From Hymenobacter lucidus (GTDB lineage Bacteria > Bacteroidota > Bacteroidia > Cytophagales > Hymenobacteraceae), in the NCBI RefSeq assembly GCF_020447265.1, contig NZ_JAJADR010000012.1, positions 1 through 64,000 on the forward strand: a DNA stretch of 64,000 nt, written 5' to 3'. How positions within the stretch are numbered: the first letter of the stretch is position 1; every line of letters begins with the position of its first letter. Under the pieces are notes generated by a model. That model had not been told where the DNA came from, did not search any database, and was given only the letters and a program-made list of their open reading frames with translations. The position numbers and the translations under genes are program-made. This document shows, piece by piece, positions 48,231 to 56,726 of the stretch.

Positions 48231-48764
48231 CTAAACCAGCGCGGGCAAATACCGCTCGCGCAGAATGCTCAGGTGGTGGCTTTCGTGGCCGGGAATGATG
48301 AAGAGCAGGGCCCGGACACTGGCCGGACCGCCATTGGCCCTGCCGGTGCGCTCCAGCTGGACGGCCGAAAACGAGTGGAACAACGACAGTGTGGCAGCCC
48401 GCACCGTGGCGTACTCCTGCAAGATGTCGCTCAGCGGCCGATTGTTGGCTTCGGAGTTAGGCACGTAGTCGTCCTGCTCGAAGCCGGGCAAATCGGTTTG
48501 GTCGTTGCGGGAGAAGCGCAGGGCGCGGTAGGCGAAAATCCGCTCGGTATCCAGCATGTGCACCAGCATTTCCTTGATGCTCCACTTACCGGGCGCGTAG
48601 GCAAAGCGCGCCTGCTCGTCGGTGAGCGAGCCTACAAGCTGGGTGAGCTGCGCAGGCTGCTCCGCCAGAATCTGCAACGGATCAGCTTCCTCGGGAATGT
48701 GGCGGATGTAGGTGTCGTAATAGGGCTGATACTGGCCGGAAACGGGCCGGGAGGTGGTTGACAT
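48231..48764 (-). CDS. DinB-family protein
   Basis: The 177-residue protein has the DinB/YfiT four-helix arrangement, with metal-ligand histidines in KWSIKEMLVHMLDTERIF and GHESHHLSIL. Members are divalent-metal thiol transferases or unknown stress proteins. ATG 48764 (MSTTSRPVSGQYQPYYDTY) is the normal start. It is transcribed divergently from the YkvA-like gene, 91 nt away. Substrate is unknown. Confidence 0.88.
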   Translation of the reverse strand: MSTTSRPVSGQYQPYYDTYIRHIPEEADPLQILAEQPAQLTQLVGSLTDEQARFAYAPGKWSIKEMLVHMLDTERIFAYRALRFSRNDQTDLPGFEQDDYVPNSEANNRPLSDILQEYATVRAATLSLFHSFSAVQLERTGRANGGPASVRALLFIIPGHESHHLSILRERYLPALV

Positions 48765-48855
48765 GGGCGGAGGAGCTTGGTATCGGGGCGAAGGTAACCA
48801 ACTTCCCGAGCTACGGCTGCGTACACGAGGCAATTATTCCTCCAACCTCTCTCCT

Positions 48856-49374
48856 ATGTCGTCACTCGCCGAAAAAGGTCTTTCCATTTCCAAAAACGCG
48901 CTGTTCAGCGTCTTCATCAACCGCGCCGGCCGCCTGCTGGGCCGCCCGTTCAAAGTGGTGCTGGTACTCAACGAAGTAGCCAATAAGCTGGCCGACAAAA
49001 AAAGCGGCGACAACAAGTTCAAGCAGCTGCTCGACGTGATGCTGACCGTGGTGCGCATGGTGAAAAACTACGTCAGCGGCTCTTACCGCCAGATTGAAAC
49101 CCAGACGATTCTCTCGGGCCTGGGCGTGCTGCTCTACACCCTTTCGCCCATCGACCTGGTGCCCGACTTTATTCCCGTAGTCGGTTTTCTGGATGATCTG
49201 AGCCTTATGAGCTGGTTTGTGGGCAGCTTCCAGGATGAAATTACCAAGTTTCGGACCTGGGAAGAAACCCACGCCGAGGAAGCCGAAGAGGCCGAAAAAG
49301 ATCTGGTGCCCGCTGCCAAAGCCCTTGACACGACCAAGGCCTCGCCAGCTGTAGCCGAGCTGGGCCACTCGTAA
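48856..49374 (+). CDS. YkvA-family (DUF1232) membrane protein
   Basis: The 172-residue protein contains the DUF1232 signature SPIDLVPDFIPVVGFLDDL in a hydrophobic hairpin (about residues 83-118), preceded by an amphipathic helical region and followed by an acidic Glu/Ala-rich tail. DUF1232 proteins are small membrane proteins of unknown function. MSSLAEKGLSISKN at 48856 fits the family; the upstream extension crosses the intergenic gap. Confidence 0.88.
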   Translation: MSSLAEKGLSISKNALFSVFINRAGRLLGRPFKVVLVLNEVANKLADKKSGDNKFKQLLDVMLTVVRMVKNYVSGSYRQIETQTILSGLGVLLYTLSPIDLVPDFIPVVGFLDDLSLMSWFVGSFQDEITKFRTWEETHAEEAEEAEKDLVPAAKALDTTKASPAVAELGHS

Positions 49375-49414
49375 AGAGCTAGCGGCGCGCCGCTTAGTAT
49401 TGCCTCCGTAACTG

Positions 49415-49447
49415 AACCCCGATGCCGCGCGTCGGGGTTTCTTTTTT
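49415..49447 (+). terminator. Terminator after YkvA-like gene
   Basis: AACCCCGA pairs with TCGGGGTT across TGCCGCGCG, followed by a T-rich tract. Confidence 0.8.
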
Positions 49448-49543
49448 AGTGACTTTCAGATGGCGCTTAACCTTGCCGAAAAACCACGAAATTTGCCGGA
49501 CCGCCCCGGCGGCCCGCCTTTCCCGCTCATCTACCCCTCTCCT

Positions 49544-51802
49544 ATGCGCATTACCGCCCGGCTGGCGCTGCTGGCCCTCACGTTTCTTTCCTTTTTGCCC
49601 GTCGCCCGCGCCGATGAAGGCATGTGGCTGCCGTTGCTGCTCAAGCAGCTCAACGAGGCCGACATGCAAAGCAAAGGCCTCAAGCTCACCGCCGAGCAGA
49701 TTTACAGCGTCAACCAGGGCAGCCTGAAAGATGCCGTAGTACAGTTTGGGGGCGGCTGCACCGGCGAAATCATTTCCGACCAGGGGCTGCTGCTCACCAA
49801 CCACCACTGCGGCTACGGTCAGATTCAGCAGCACTCATCGGTCGAGAAAGACTACCTCACCCACGGCTACTGGGCCATGAACCGGGGCGAGGAACTGCCA
49901 AACCCGGGCTTGACGGCCACGTTCATCGTGCGCATGGAAGACGTGACCAGCCAGATTCTGGCCGGCGTGCCGACCAGCAACATCACCGAAGCCGACCGCG
50001 AAAAGCTGGTGCAGACCAACATTGCCCGCGTAGCCCAGGCCGCCGTGCAAAACACGCACTATCAGTCATTTATTCGACCCTTTTACAATGGTAACGAATA
50101 CTATATGTTCGTTACGGAGGTGTTTCAGGACATCCGCCTGGTGGGGGCGCCGCCGAGCAGCATCGGCAAATTCGGCGGCGACACCGACAACTGGGCCTGG
50201 CCCCGCCACACCGGCGACTTCAGCATCTTCCGCATCTACGCCGGCCCCGACAACAAGCCCGCCGCCTACTCGCCCGACAACAAGCCCTTCAAGCCCCGCC
50301 ACCACCTGCCCATCTCGCTCAGCGGCATCAAGCCCGGCGACTTTACGCTGGTGTTCGGCTTTCCGGGCCGCACCAACGAATACCTGACTTCCTGGGGCGT
50401 AGACGAGGTGTATTCCCTCTCGAACCCGGCTAAAATAAAGGTGCGCGACGCCAAGCTGCGCATTCTGGACCAGGACATGAAGGCCTCCGACAAAGTCCGG
50501 ATTCAGTACGCGGCCAAATATGCTGGCATTGCCAACTACTGGAAAAAGTGGATCGGCGAAACCAGGGGTCTGAAGAAGCTCGACGCCGTGACCCGCAAGC
50601 AGGAGCAGGAAGCCAAGTTTACGCAGTGGGCCCAAAATGGCACCGAAGCCCAGAAAGCCGGTTTCGGCCCGCTATTGCCCCAGCTGGAGCAGCACTACCG
50701 CGCCGTGCGCGACTACACCCTGGCCCGCGACTACGTGACGGAAGTGGCCCTGGGTATCGAGCTGGTTTCGTACGCCAACAGCCTGCTGCCTTTGGCCGAT
50801 ATGATTGAGAAAAAAGCCTCGGCCGAAGAGCTGGCAACGGCCGTGGGCAAAGCCAAGAAAGGCGTGGCCGGCTTCTTCCGCAACTACACTGCCGCAACCG
50901 ACCAGAAAGTGGCCGCAGCCCTGCTGCCCCTCTACGCCGAAGGCACCCCGCCCGGCCTGCTGCCCGCCTACGTGAAGAACCTACAGAAGCAGTACGCCAG
51001 CAAAACCGGCTGGGCCACGTACGTTAACTCGCTCTACAGTAAGTCGAAGCTCACCTCTGAGGCCAGTGCCCAGGCCGTGCTCGATGAAGTAGCCAAAGGC
51101 AACGTGCGCGCCCTCACCGACGACCCCGCCGCCCAGTTGGCCAGCGCCATTATCACCAACTACCGCGCCGCTATTTTGCCGGCCTACACCACCCACACCG
51201 ACCAGATTGCCCTGCTGCAGCGCACCTATGTGGCCGGCCTGCGCCAGATGCAAACCGACCGGAAATTCTACCCCGATGCCAACTCGACCCTGCGCGTCGC
51301 CTACGGGCAGGTGGCCACCTACGAGCCCGCCGACGGCGTGAAGTACGACTACTATACCACCCTCGACGGCATCATGGAAAAAGCCGACCCGACCAACCCC
51401 GACTTTGAGGTGCCGGCCCGCCTCGTGGAGCTCTACAACAAGAAGGACTACGGCCCATACGCCCTGAACGGCACTGTGCCGGTGGCCTTTATTGCCACCA
51501 ACCACACTACCGGCGGCAACTCCGGCTCCCCGGTCATCAACGGCCGCGGCGAGCTAATCGGCACCAACTTCGACCGGAACTGGGAAGGCACCATGAGCGA
51601 CATCATGTTTGACCCCGACCGGGTGCGCAACATCACCCTCGACGTGCGCTACATGCTTTTTGTGGTGGATAAATACGCCGGGGCAGGCCACCTGGTGAAG
51701 GAAATGACGCTGGTGGGCGGCCCCAATAGTCCGGCCGCGCCCGAGCCCAGCAAGGAAGTGAAGAAGATGAAAGTGAAGCGAAAAGAGAAAGAAAAGGCCT
51801 AG
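49544..51802 (+). CDS. S46 dipeptidyl-peptidase, DPP11-like
   Basis: The 752-residue periplasmic peptidase removes dipeptides from the N-terminus of oligopeptides. It has a signal peptide (MRITARLALLALTFLSFLPVARA), the S46 start DEGMWLP, the catalytic histidine region TNHHCGYG (87-92) and the serine loop GGNSGSPVING (Ser660). The specificity loop reads NFDRNWEG with Arg678. Relative to P. gingivalis DPP11 (Ser655, Arg673) both shift by +5, so the arginine that selects acidic P1 residues is kept; DPP7 has glycine there. The Lys-rich C-terminus (EVKKMKVKRKEKEKA) is odd. The dipeptides could be taken up by the POT transporter. Confidence 0.93.
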   Translation: MRITARLALLALTFLSFLPVARADEGMWLPLLLKQLNEADMQSKGLKLTAEQIYSVNQGSLKDAVVQFGGGCTGEIISDQGLLLTNHHCGYGQIQQHSSVEKDYLTHGYWAMNRGEELPNPGLTATFIVRMEDVTSQILAGVPTSNITEADREKLVQTNIARVAQAAVQNTHYQSFIRPFYNGNEYYMFVTEVFQDIRLVGAPPSSIGKFGGDTDNWAWPRHTGDFSIFRIYAGPDNKPAAYSPDNKPFKPRHHLPISLSGIKPGDFTLVFGFPGRTNEYLTSWGVDEVYSLSNPAKIKVRDAKLRILDQDMKASDKVRIQYAAKYAGIANYWKKWIGETRGLKKLDAVTRKQEQEAKFTQWAQNGTEAQKAGFGPLLPQLEQHYRAVRDYTLARDYVTEVALGIELVSYANSLLPLADMIEKKASAEELATAVGKAKKGVAGFFRNYTAATDQKVAAALLPLYAEGTPPGLLPAYVKNLQKQYASKTGWATYVNSLYSKSKLTSEASAQAVLDEVAKGNVRALTDDPAAQLASAIITNYRAAILPAYTTHTDQIALLQRTYVAGLRQMQTDRKFYPDANSTLRVAYGQVATYEPADGVKYDYYTTLDGIMEKADPTNPDFEVPARLVELYNKKDYGPYALNGTVPVAFIATNHTTGGNSGSPVINGRGELIGTNFDRNWEGTMSDIMFDPDRVRNITLDVRYMLFVVDKYAGAGHLVKEMTLVGGPNSPAAPEPSKEVKKMKVKRKEKEKA

Positions 51803-51827
51803 CCGTTTTTCGCTGCCTGTACTAATA

Positions 51828-51868
51828 CGCCCGCTGGAATGCTTACTTTCCAGCGGGCATATTTTTTT
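51828..51868 (+). terminator. Terminator after S46 peptidase gene
   Basis: GCCCGCTGGAA pairs with TTCCAGCGGGC across a short loop and is followed by ATATTTTTTT. It shows that the next gene begins at 51875, not at the in-frame ATG within the hairpin. Confidence 0.85.
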
Positions 51869-51874
51869 CTATTC

Positions 51875-52714
51875 ATGAAACACGTATTTGGCATTGCTCT
51901 GGGCATACTCCTGCCCCACTTGCCCGGGGCCCCGAAACCTGATCTGCGGGCGGTAGAACAGGAAATTTTGCAGGAAGGGCTGACCTTGTACCAATCTGAG
52001 CGGGCCTCCTGGGTAGCCACCGATCTGCTGCTGGCCCAAAAGCCAGATATGAGCGGCATGGGTGGCTATTTGTCCTATATCGAGGGGGATTCTGTCCGCA
52101 CTGTCTTCTTCCAGAAGCCCAGTCAGGCCGGGCCGCTATACGCCCGTTTTATTTTCAGCTTCGCCAAAAACACTATTGAGCCCCAAAGCGGGCACCTACT
52201 GGCGGGCCGCCCGGCCACGGCCACGGAGCAGAAATTATACACCGTGCGGCAACACGTCAATGAAGAACTTTATGAGCACAAAGTGCAGGGCTCGGCCTAC
52301 GGCTTTCCACAAAACACCCGACCTAATATTGCCTTGGTAGAGCGCCGGGGTCACCTGAGGGCCTACGTCCTGACCGGCCCGCAGGAGGGCAGGGTTTTGC
52401 CTATTGGCAACGACTTTATGATGGAAATCGGACCAGACCTGCAAGTGCGCAGCGTAGAGCGTCTGCACAGGTCGTATCTGGCGCTGGAACTACCGGAAGG
52501 CCAGACGGTTGAAAGCAGCATCCATTCGCACCTGCCAGCCCACCCCTACATTACGGCCACCGATATTTGTGCCATGCTGTTGTATCAGCAGATTTTTCCG
52601 GCTCCTCAGCACACCGTAATAAGTCCTGATTATGTGTCGCTCTTTAACGCCCCGCAACAGCAGCTTACCATCATTACCCGCAAGGCTTTCGAGAAAATAG
52701 CGAAGCATAAATAG
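51875..52714 (+). CDS. Hypothetical secreted protein
   Basis: The 279-residue product has a short signal peptide (MKHVFGIALGILLPHLPGAPKP), then a mixed alpha/beta region with VEQEILQEGLTLYQSERASW near the start and several His-containing motifs at the end (ESSIHSHLPAHPYITATDI). No family was recognised; the H-x-H pattern and the preceding SHL recall hydrolases only vaguely. It is closely followed (3 nt) by the amidohydrolase frame, so the two may form an operon. Confidence 0.7.
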   Translation: MKHVFGIALGILLPHLPGAPKPDLRAVEQEILQEGLTLYQSERASWVATDLLLAQKPDMSGMGGYLSYIEGDSVRTVFFQKPSQAGPLYARFIFSFAKNTIEPQSGHLLAGRPATATEQKLYTVRQHVNEELYEHKVQGSAYGFPQNTRPNIALVERRGHLRAYVLTGPQEGRVLPIGNDFMMEIGPDLQVRSVERLHRSYLALELPEGQTVESSIHSHLPAHPYITATDICAMLLYQQIFPAPQHTVISPDYVSLFNAPQQQLTIITRKAFEKIAKHK

Positions 52715-52753
52715 TCCTTGTCGGTCCTTCTCATTCTACCCGCCTCCTGCCTT

Positions 52754-54064
52754 TTGCATACCATTATCCGCCTCCGCCGCGCTACTTTTTTTATTTCCCT
52801 GAGTTTGCTCGGCGCGATGCCCCAGGCTCATGGGCAAGCAGCTACCAGCCCACTGGCTACTCCCTCACTCCTGCTGCGCCCTGCCGCCGTTTTCGACGGC
52901 GAAACCATGCACCCGGGCTGGGCGGTGCTGGTGGAAGGCGACAAAATAAAAGCTGCCGGCCCCGCCGCCCAAATCAGTACGCCGGCCGGGGCCCGCACCA
53001 TCGAGCTACCGGGCCAGACGCTACTGCCGGGCCTTATCGAAGGCCATTCGCACCTGCTGCTGCACCCCTACAACGAAACCAGTTGGAACGACCAGGTGCT
53101 GCTCGAATCACAGGCGCTGCGGGTGGCCCGGGCCACGGCCCACGCCCGGGCCACGTTGCTGGCCGGCTACACCACCGCCCGCGACCTGGGCACCGAAGGT
53201 GCCGACTACGCCGACGTGGGTCTCAAGCAGGCTATTGACCAAGGCCTGATTCCCGGCCCCCGCCTGCTGGTGGCTACCCGGGCGCTGGTGGCTACGGGCA
53301 GCTACGGCCCCAAGCTCTCGGTAGATGTGGACGTGCCGCAGGGAGCCCAGGAAACCGACGGCGTGGATGGCATTGTGCGGGCCGTGCGCGAGCAAATCGG
53401 CCGGGGCGCGGATATCATCAAAGTGTACGCCGACTACCGCTGGGGCAAGGGCGAACCGTCGCGCCCCACGTTTTCGCAGGAAGAGCTGACCCTTATTGTG
53501 CAAACTGCTAAAGGCGCCGGTCGCCCCGTAGTGGCCCATGCCTCGACGCCCGAGGGCATGCGCCGCGCGGCCCTGGCCGGCGTCGAAACCATTGAGCACG
53601 GCGACGCGGGGACCCCCGAAGTTTTCCGGCTCATGAAGCAGCGCGGCGTGGCCCTGTGCCCCACCGTGGCCGCCGGCGACGCTATTTCGCAGTACCAGGG
53701 CTGGAAAAAAGGCCAGACGCCGGAGCCAGAGCGCCTCCAGCAAAAGCGCCTGAGCGTGCAGGCCGCCCGCAAAAGCGGCGTTGCTATTGTCGTCGGCGGC
53801 GACGTAGGCGTGTTCACTCACGGCGACAACAGCCGCGAAGCCGAGCTACTGGTTCAGGAATACGGCTTCGCCCCGCTGGAAGTGGTACAGGCCCAGACCA
53901 GTGGCAACGCCCGCCTTTTTCACCTACTCGACCGGGGCCGCATTCAGCCCGGGCTGCTTGCCGATCTGGTTTCCGTCGCCGGTGACCCAACCCAGCAGAT
54001 TACCGCCTTGCGGCAGGTGAAGCTGGTCGTGAAAGGCGGCGTGGTATATACTTCCGATAAGTAG
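52754..54064 (+). CDS. Secreted amidohydrolase (metal-dependent, prolidase-like)
   Basis: The protein has the amidohydrolase metal ligands in order: H-x-H in EGHSHLLL, a lysine in DIIKVYADYR, histidines in VVAHAS and IEHGDAG, and the aspartate in VVGGDVGVF. The pattern resembles Xaa-Pro dipeptidase or imidazolonepropionase-like members exported to the periplasm. The true start is uncertain: TTG 52754 gives a clean signal peptide (RLRRATFFISLSLLGAMPQA), whereas TTG 52718 adds 12 residues. Translation runs on into the next gene after 3 nt. Confidence 0.88.
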   Translation: MHTIIRLRRATFFISLSLLGAMPQAHGQAATSPLATPSLLLRPAAVFDGETMHPGWAVLVEGDKIKAAGPAAQISTPAGARTIELPGQTLLPGLIEGHSHLLLHPYNETSWNDQVLLESQALRVARATAHARATLLAGYTTARDLGTEGADYADVGLKQAIDQGLIPGPRLLVATRALVATGSYGPKLSVDVDVPQGAQETDGVDGIVRAVREQIGRGADIIKVYADYRWGKGEPSRPTFSQEELTLIVQTAKGAGRPVVAHASTPEGMRRAALAGVETIEHGDAGTPEVFRLMKQRGVALCPTVAAGDAISQYQGWKKGQTPEPERLQQKRLSVQAARKSGVAIVVGGDVGVFTHGDNSREAELLVQEYGFAPLEVVQAQTSGNARLFHLLDRGRIQPGLLADLVSVAGDPTQQITALRQVKLVVKGGVVYTSDK

Positions 54065-54067
54065 CAT

Positions 54068-54511
54068 ATGAATGATATTGCCCTGACCTCTGTCATTCAG
54101 AAGGCCCTTCCTCACTTCGTGACCGAAGATGCTACTGAGGACAGTGTGTATGAGTATCTCATTGCAGAAGGAGTTGAACCCGCAGTAGCGGACCGGATTA
54201 TCATTTTTACGCCTACCACTTTTGGACGGGTAATGATGCGTCATCTGAAGCTTGTATTCCCAGAAACTTACCGAATTCAGCGTGAAAGCGGGGAATTATC
54301 TGACTCTCTTTTACTGAATTCAGAACCAGTTTTTCAGGCTGCCTTGAATCTAGCTAGTACGATTGCTAGTGCCCAAATCTGGGAGGAAGCGCTGCACTCA
54401 GAAGTAGCCTACTGGAGTGCAGAAACAGATTCTGTAAGTCAAGCACTGGTCGCAGGCTGCCCCGCGGCAAGTATTAAGCCCCAGGAACTGATTGTGCATT
54501 GGTACCTATAG
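54068..54511 (+). CDS. Hypothetical protein following amidohydrolase
   Basis: The 147-residue protein is acidic and helical (FVTEDATEDSVYEYLIAEGVEPAVADRIIIFTPTTFGRV...), with composition and lower GC unlike its neighbours. No signal peptide, membrane helix or known family was seen. Its ATG lies 3 nt after the amidohydrolase stop, so the two are probably co-transcribed. The size, acidity and codon use would fit an immunity or accessory protein, but there is no toxin gene next to it. Confidence 0.65.
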   Translation: MNDIALTSVIQKALPHFVTEDATEDSVYEYLIAEGVEPAVADRIIIFTPTTFGRVMMRHLKLVFPETYRIQRESGELSDSLLLNSEPVFQAALNLASTIASAQIWEEALHSEVAYWSAETDSVSQALVAGCPAASIKPQELIVHWYL

Positions 54512-54548
54512 CCGTATCCAAACAGGCACTCTATTACAAACCTTGCGC

Positions 54549-55307
54549 TTACCCCGGCCGCTCCACACCCAGCTGTTGCAGCTGCGTGGCATACTTGTCA
54601 TAAATCACCCGCAGATCTTCGCCGTGCTCGCCGGCGTCCACGCCGATGCTGATGTTGCTGCTGTGGAAGCGGTGCAGGTGGCTGATGTGGGGCGAAATCA
54701 CCGGCAGGTGCCCGGCCAGCAAAAACCGCACGTACAAATCCAGATCCTCGGCCATCGGCAGCTCTTCGTCGTAGCCGCCTACCTTGTCGAACAGCGCGCG
54801 GCTGTAGCACACGTTGCCCTGAATGAAGTGCTCGGCCTTGAAAATGGCCTGCAGCATGGCCAGTGGCGTCTCGAAGCGCCAGGCGTAGTAGTCCTCATTG
54901 GGCAGGTAGCGCCGGTCCTGGTCCATGCGCAGAAAATCGGCCACAAACCAGGGCTGCCGAGGGTGCTGCTCGATGAGGGCCGCGTAGTGGTAAAGGCAGC
55001 GCTGGAGCAGAATATCGTCGTCGTCGAGGGGCACGAGCCAGGCGTCGGCCTGGGTTTGCTCGATAAGGCGGTTGCGGGCCAGGCCGGCCCGCACTTTCTC
55101 GGGGTGGCTCCAGAAGCGCAGCGCCTGTGCAGGCTGGCTAGCGGCTTCCTGCAGCCATTCGGAGCTGCCGTCGGTGCTGCCGTTTTCGTAGATAAGGTGT
55201 TCCCGGGAAAAATCGAGCGGGGCGCTGATGCTGGCCTGTACGCTGGCTATGGCTTCGGGCAGATACTGGCGGCGGTTGTGGCTGGGGGTAATAAGGGCGA
55301 AATGCAT
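54549..55307 (-). CDS. Family 2 glycosyltransferase
   Basis: The 252-residue GT-A enzyme starts FALITPSHNRRQYLPEAIASV, has the acidic metal-binding stretch PLDDDDILL and the acceptor-site region GGYDEELPMAEDLDLY. No membrane helix is present, so it is a soluble enzyme working at the cytoplasmic face. Donor and acceptor are unknown. It stands alone, divergent from the small gene at 55410. Confidence 0.92.
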   Translation of the reverse strand: MHFALITPSHNRRQYLPEAIASVQASISAPLDFSREHLIYENGSTDGSSEWLQEAASQPAQALRFWSHPEKVRAGLARNRLIEQTQADAWLVPLDDDDILLQRCLYHYAALIEQHPRQPWFVADFLRMDQDRRYLPNEDYYAWRFETPLAMLQAIFKAEHFIQGNVCYSRALFDKVGGYDEELPMAEDLDLYVRFLLAGHLPVISPHISHLHRFHSSNISIGVDAGEHGEDLRVIYDKYATQLQQLGVERPG

Positions 55308-55409
55308 ACCCGGCTATTCTGGTTTCGGCGGCAAAAAGTTGCCTTAACAACCCATTAAGCCCAACTTTACCTTTCGGCCGGCGTTTAGCTACTACCCTAT
55401 TTCCTTCGC

Positions 55410-55709
55410 ATGGCTAAGTTCGTGGTTACCGTCCGCTTCCCCGATTCCTTTGATGAAGAGTTCATTGCGCTGATTCCGGAGCACCGGCATCTTATCAATG
55501 AGCTCATCGAAGCCAACATCGTGGAAGCCTATGCCATTAGTGCCAACCGCACCCGAGGCTGGATTACGATGAATGGCAGCAGCGAAGATGCCATCCGCGT
55601 CACGGTGGAGCAGTTTCCGCTTTACCGTTTCTTCGTGCAGGTCGAAATCGATGAGCTTTTTGTGTTCGACAGCACGGCCTCGCGTTTTCCCAAAATAAGC
55701 CTGAATTAA
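55410..55709 (+). CDS. Small protein with muconolactone-isomerase-like fold
   Basis: The 99-residue protein (MAKFVVTVRFPDSFDEEFIALIPEHRHLI..., ending FPLYRFFVQVEIDELFVFDS) matches the compact alpha/beta barrel pattern of muconolactone isomerase-like and YciI-type dimers: a beta strand, a helix with HRxxI, then strands containing SANRTRGW. It lacks partner genes for aromatic degradation, so it is a fold-level call only. A near -7 box (TACCTTTC) sits upstream. Confidence 0.7.
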   Translation: MAKFVVTVRFPDSFDEEFIALIPEHRHLINELIEANIVEAYAISANRTRGWITMNGSSEDAIRVTVEQFPLYRFFVQVEIDELFVFDSTASRFPKISLN

Positions 55710-55788
55710 GATTAGAGTACCTTATCCGCAGCTCCGGCGCGGTTTTGGCGGAGGGCGTTTTTCAGACCTACTTTATCCGACGTTCTGC

Positions 55789-56640
55789 ATGACCTCTATT
55801 CTCCGGTTTCCGGCTTTTGCGGCTCTCCTGCTCGCCGTTATGGCCGCCGCCCCGGCTCCCGCCGATAAGCCTACTACCGAACTCGTTATCAGCCGCCTTT
55901 CTGGCGCAATCGAAAATCTGAAAACCCTGCGCTGCACCGTCAAAGCCCAGGAGCGCCTCGACGGCAAATATCAGCAGGCCCGCTCGACGATGAAAATCAT
56001 GGCCAGCCCGCTGAAAATCTACGTGCGGAATCAGAAAGGCGTGGAAGTACTGTGGGTAACGGGCCAGAACAACGGCGACGCCTGGGTTAACCCCAACGCG
56101 TTTCCCTACGTGACGCTCAATCTGGACCCGAAAGGCTCGGTGATGCGCCGCAACCAGCACCACAGCGTGCTCAACGCGGGCTTCGGCACCATTGCCGACC
56201 TGCTGCACGGCTCTCCCCTGCGTCAGGACCGCACCTACGAGCGCAGCTTCCGCTACACCGGCGACTCCACGGTGGCCGGCCGCGCCTGCCACGTGCTGCG
56301 CTCGGACTACCCGCAGTTTCGCTACGTAACCTACAAAACTACCAAGGCCGAGTCCATTTCACGCATTGCCGACCGGTTTGGCTGCGGTGAATACCGTATT
56401 GTGGAGCGCAATGGCCTCGCGGTAGATGAAACCGTGCCAGCCGGCAAAACCCTGCAGGTGCCCAACAGCTACGGCCGCCGCACCATCGTCTGCGTCGACC
56501 AGAAAACCTTCCTGCCGACCGTAGTGCAGGTGAATGACGACAAAGGCCTGTTCGAGAAGTTTGAATTCTCGGAGGTAATAGCCAACCAGCCGATTCCCGC
56601 CGCTGAATTCACCAAAGAGTACAAAGACTACAAGTTTTAG
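55789..56640 (+). CDS. DUF1571 protein with embedded LysM-like segment
   Basis: The 283-residue secreted protein has a signal peptide ending APAPA near residue 25, then DUF1571 (TLRCTVKAQERLDGKYQQARSTMKI, LKIYVRNQKGVEVLWVTGQN). This is a lipoprotein-carrier-like curved beta sheet related to LolA/LppX. Residues about 187-229 (AESISRIADRFG ... PAGKTLQVPN) look like a LysM repeat, which binds glycan chains, inserted before the last strands. This would tether a lipid-handling domain to peptidoglycan. Function is inferred from folds. Confidence 0.8.
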   Translation: MTSILRFPAFAALLLAVMAAAPAPADKPTTELVISRLSGAIENLKTLRCTVKAQERLDGKYQQARSTMKIMASPLKIYVRNQKGVEVLWVTGQNNGDAWVNPNAFPYVTLNLDPKGSVMRRNQHHSVLNAGFGTIADLLHGSPLRQDRTYERSFRYTGDSTVAGRACHVLRSDYPQFRYVTYKTTKAESISRIADRFGCGEYRIVERNGLAVDETVPAGKTLQVPNSYGRRTIVCVDQKTFLPTVVQVNDDKGLFEKFEFSEVIANQPIPAAEFTKEYKDYKF

Positions 56641-56663
56641 CGTCTATCCGGCAACTACTAAGC

Positions 56664-56701
56664 AAAAAAGCGGCGTTCCTGCCTAGGAACGCCGCTTTTT
56701 T
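56664..56701. terminator. Bidirectional terminator
   Basis: AAAAAAGCGGCGTTCCT and its perfect complement sit between the DUF1571 gene and the convergent SDR gene. Confidence 0.92.
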
Positions 56702-56726
56702 GCTTGTTCTGTGCAAGCAATACCGT

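Noticed and set aside
51839..51874. Upstream ATG for the gene ending at 52714
   Set aside because: That ATG is inside the terminator hairpin of the preceding gene; ATG 51875 begins the signal peptide.
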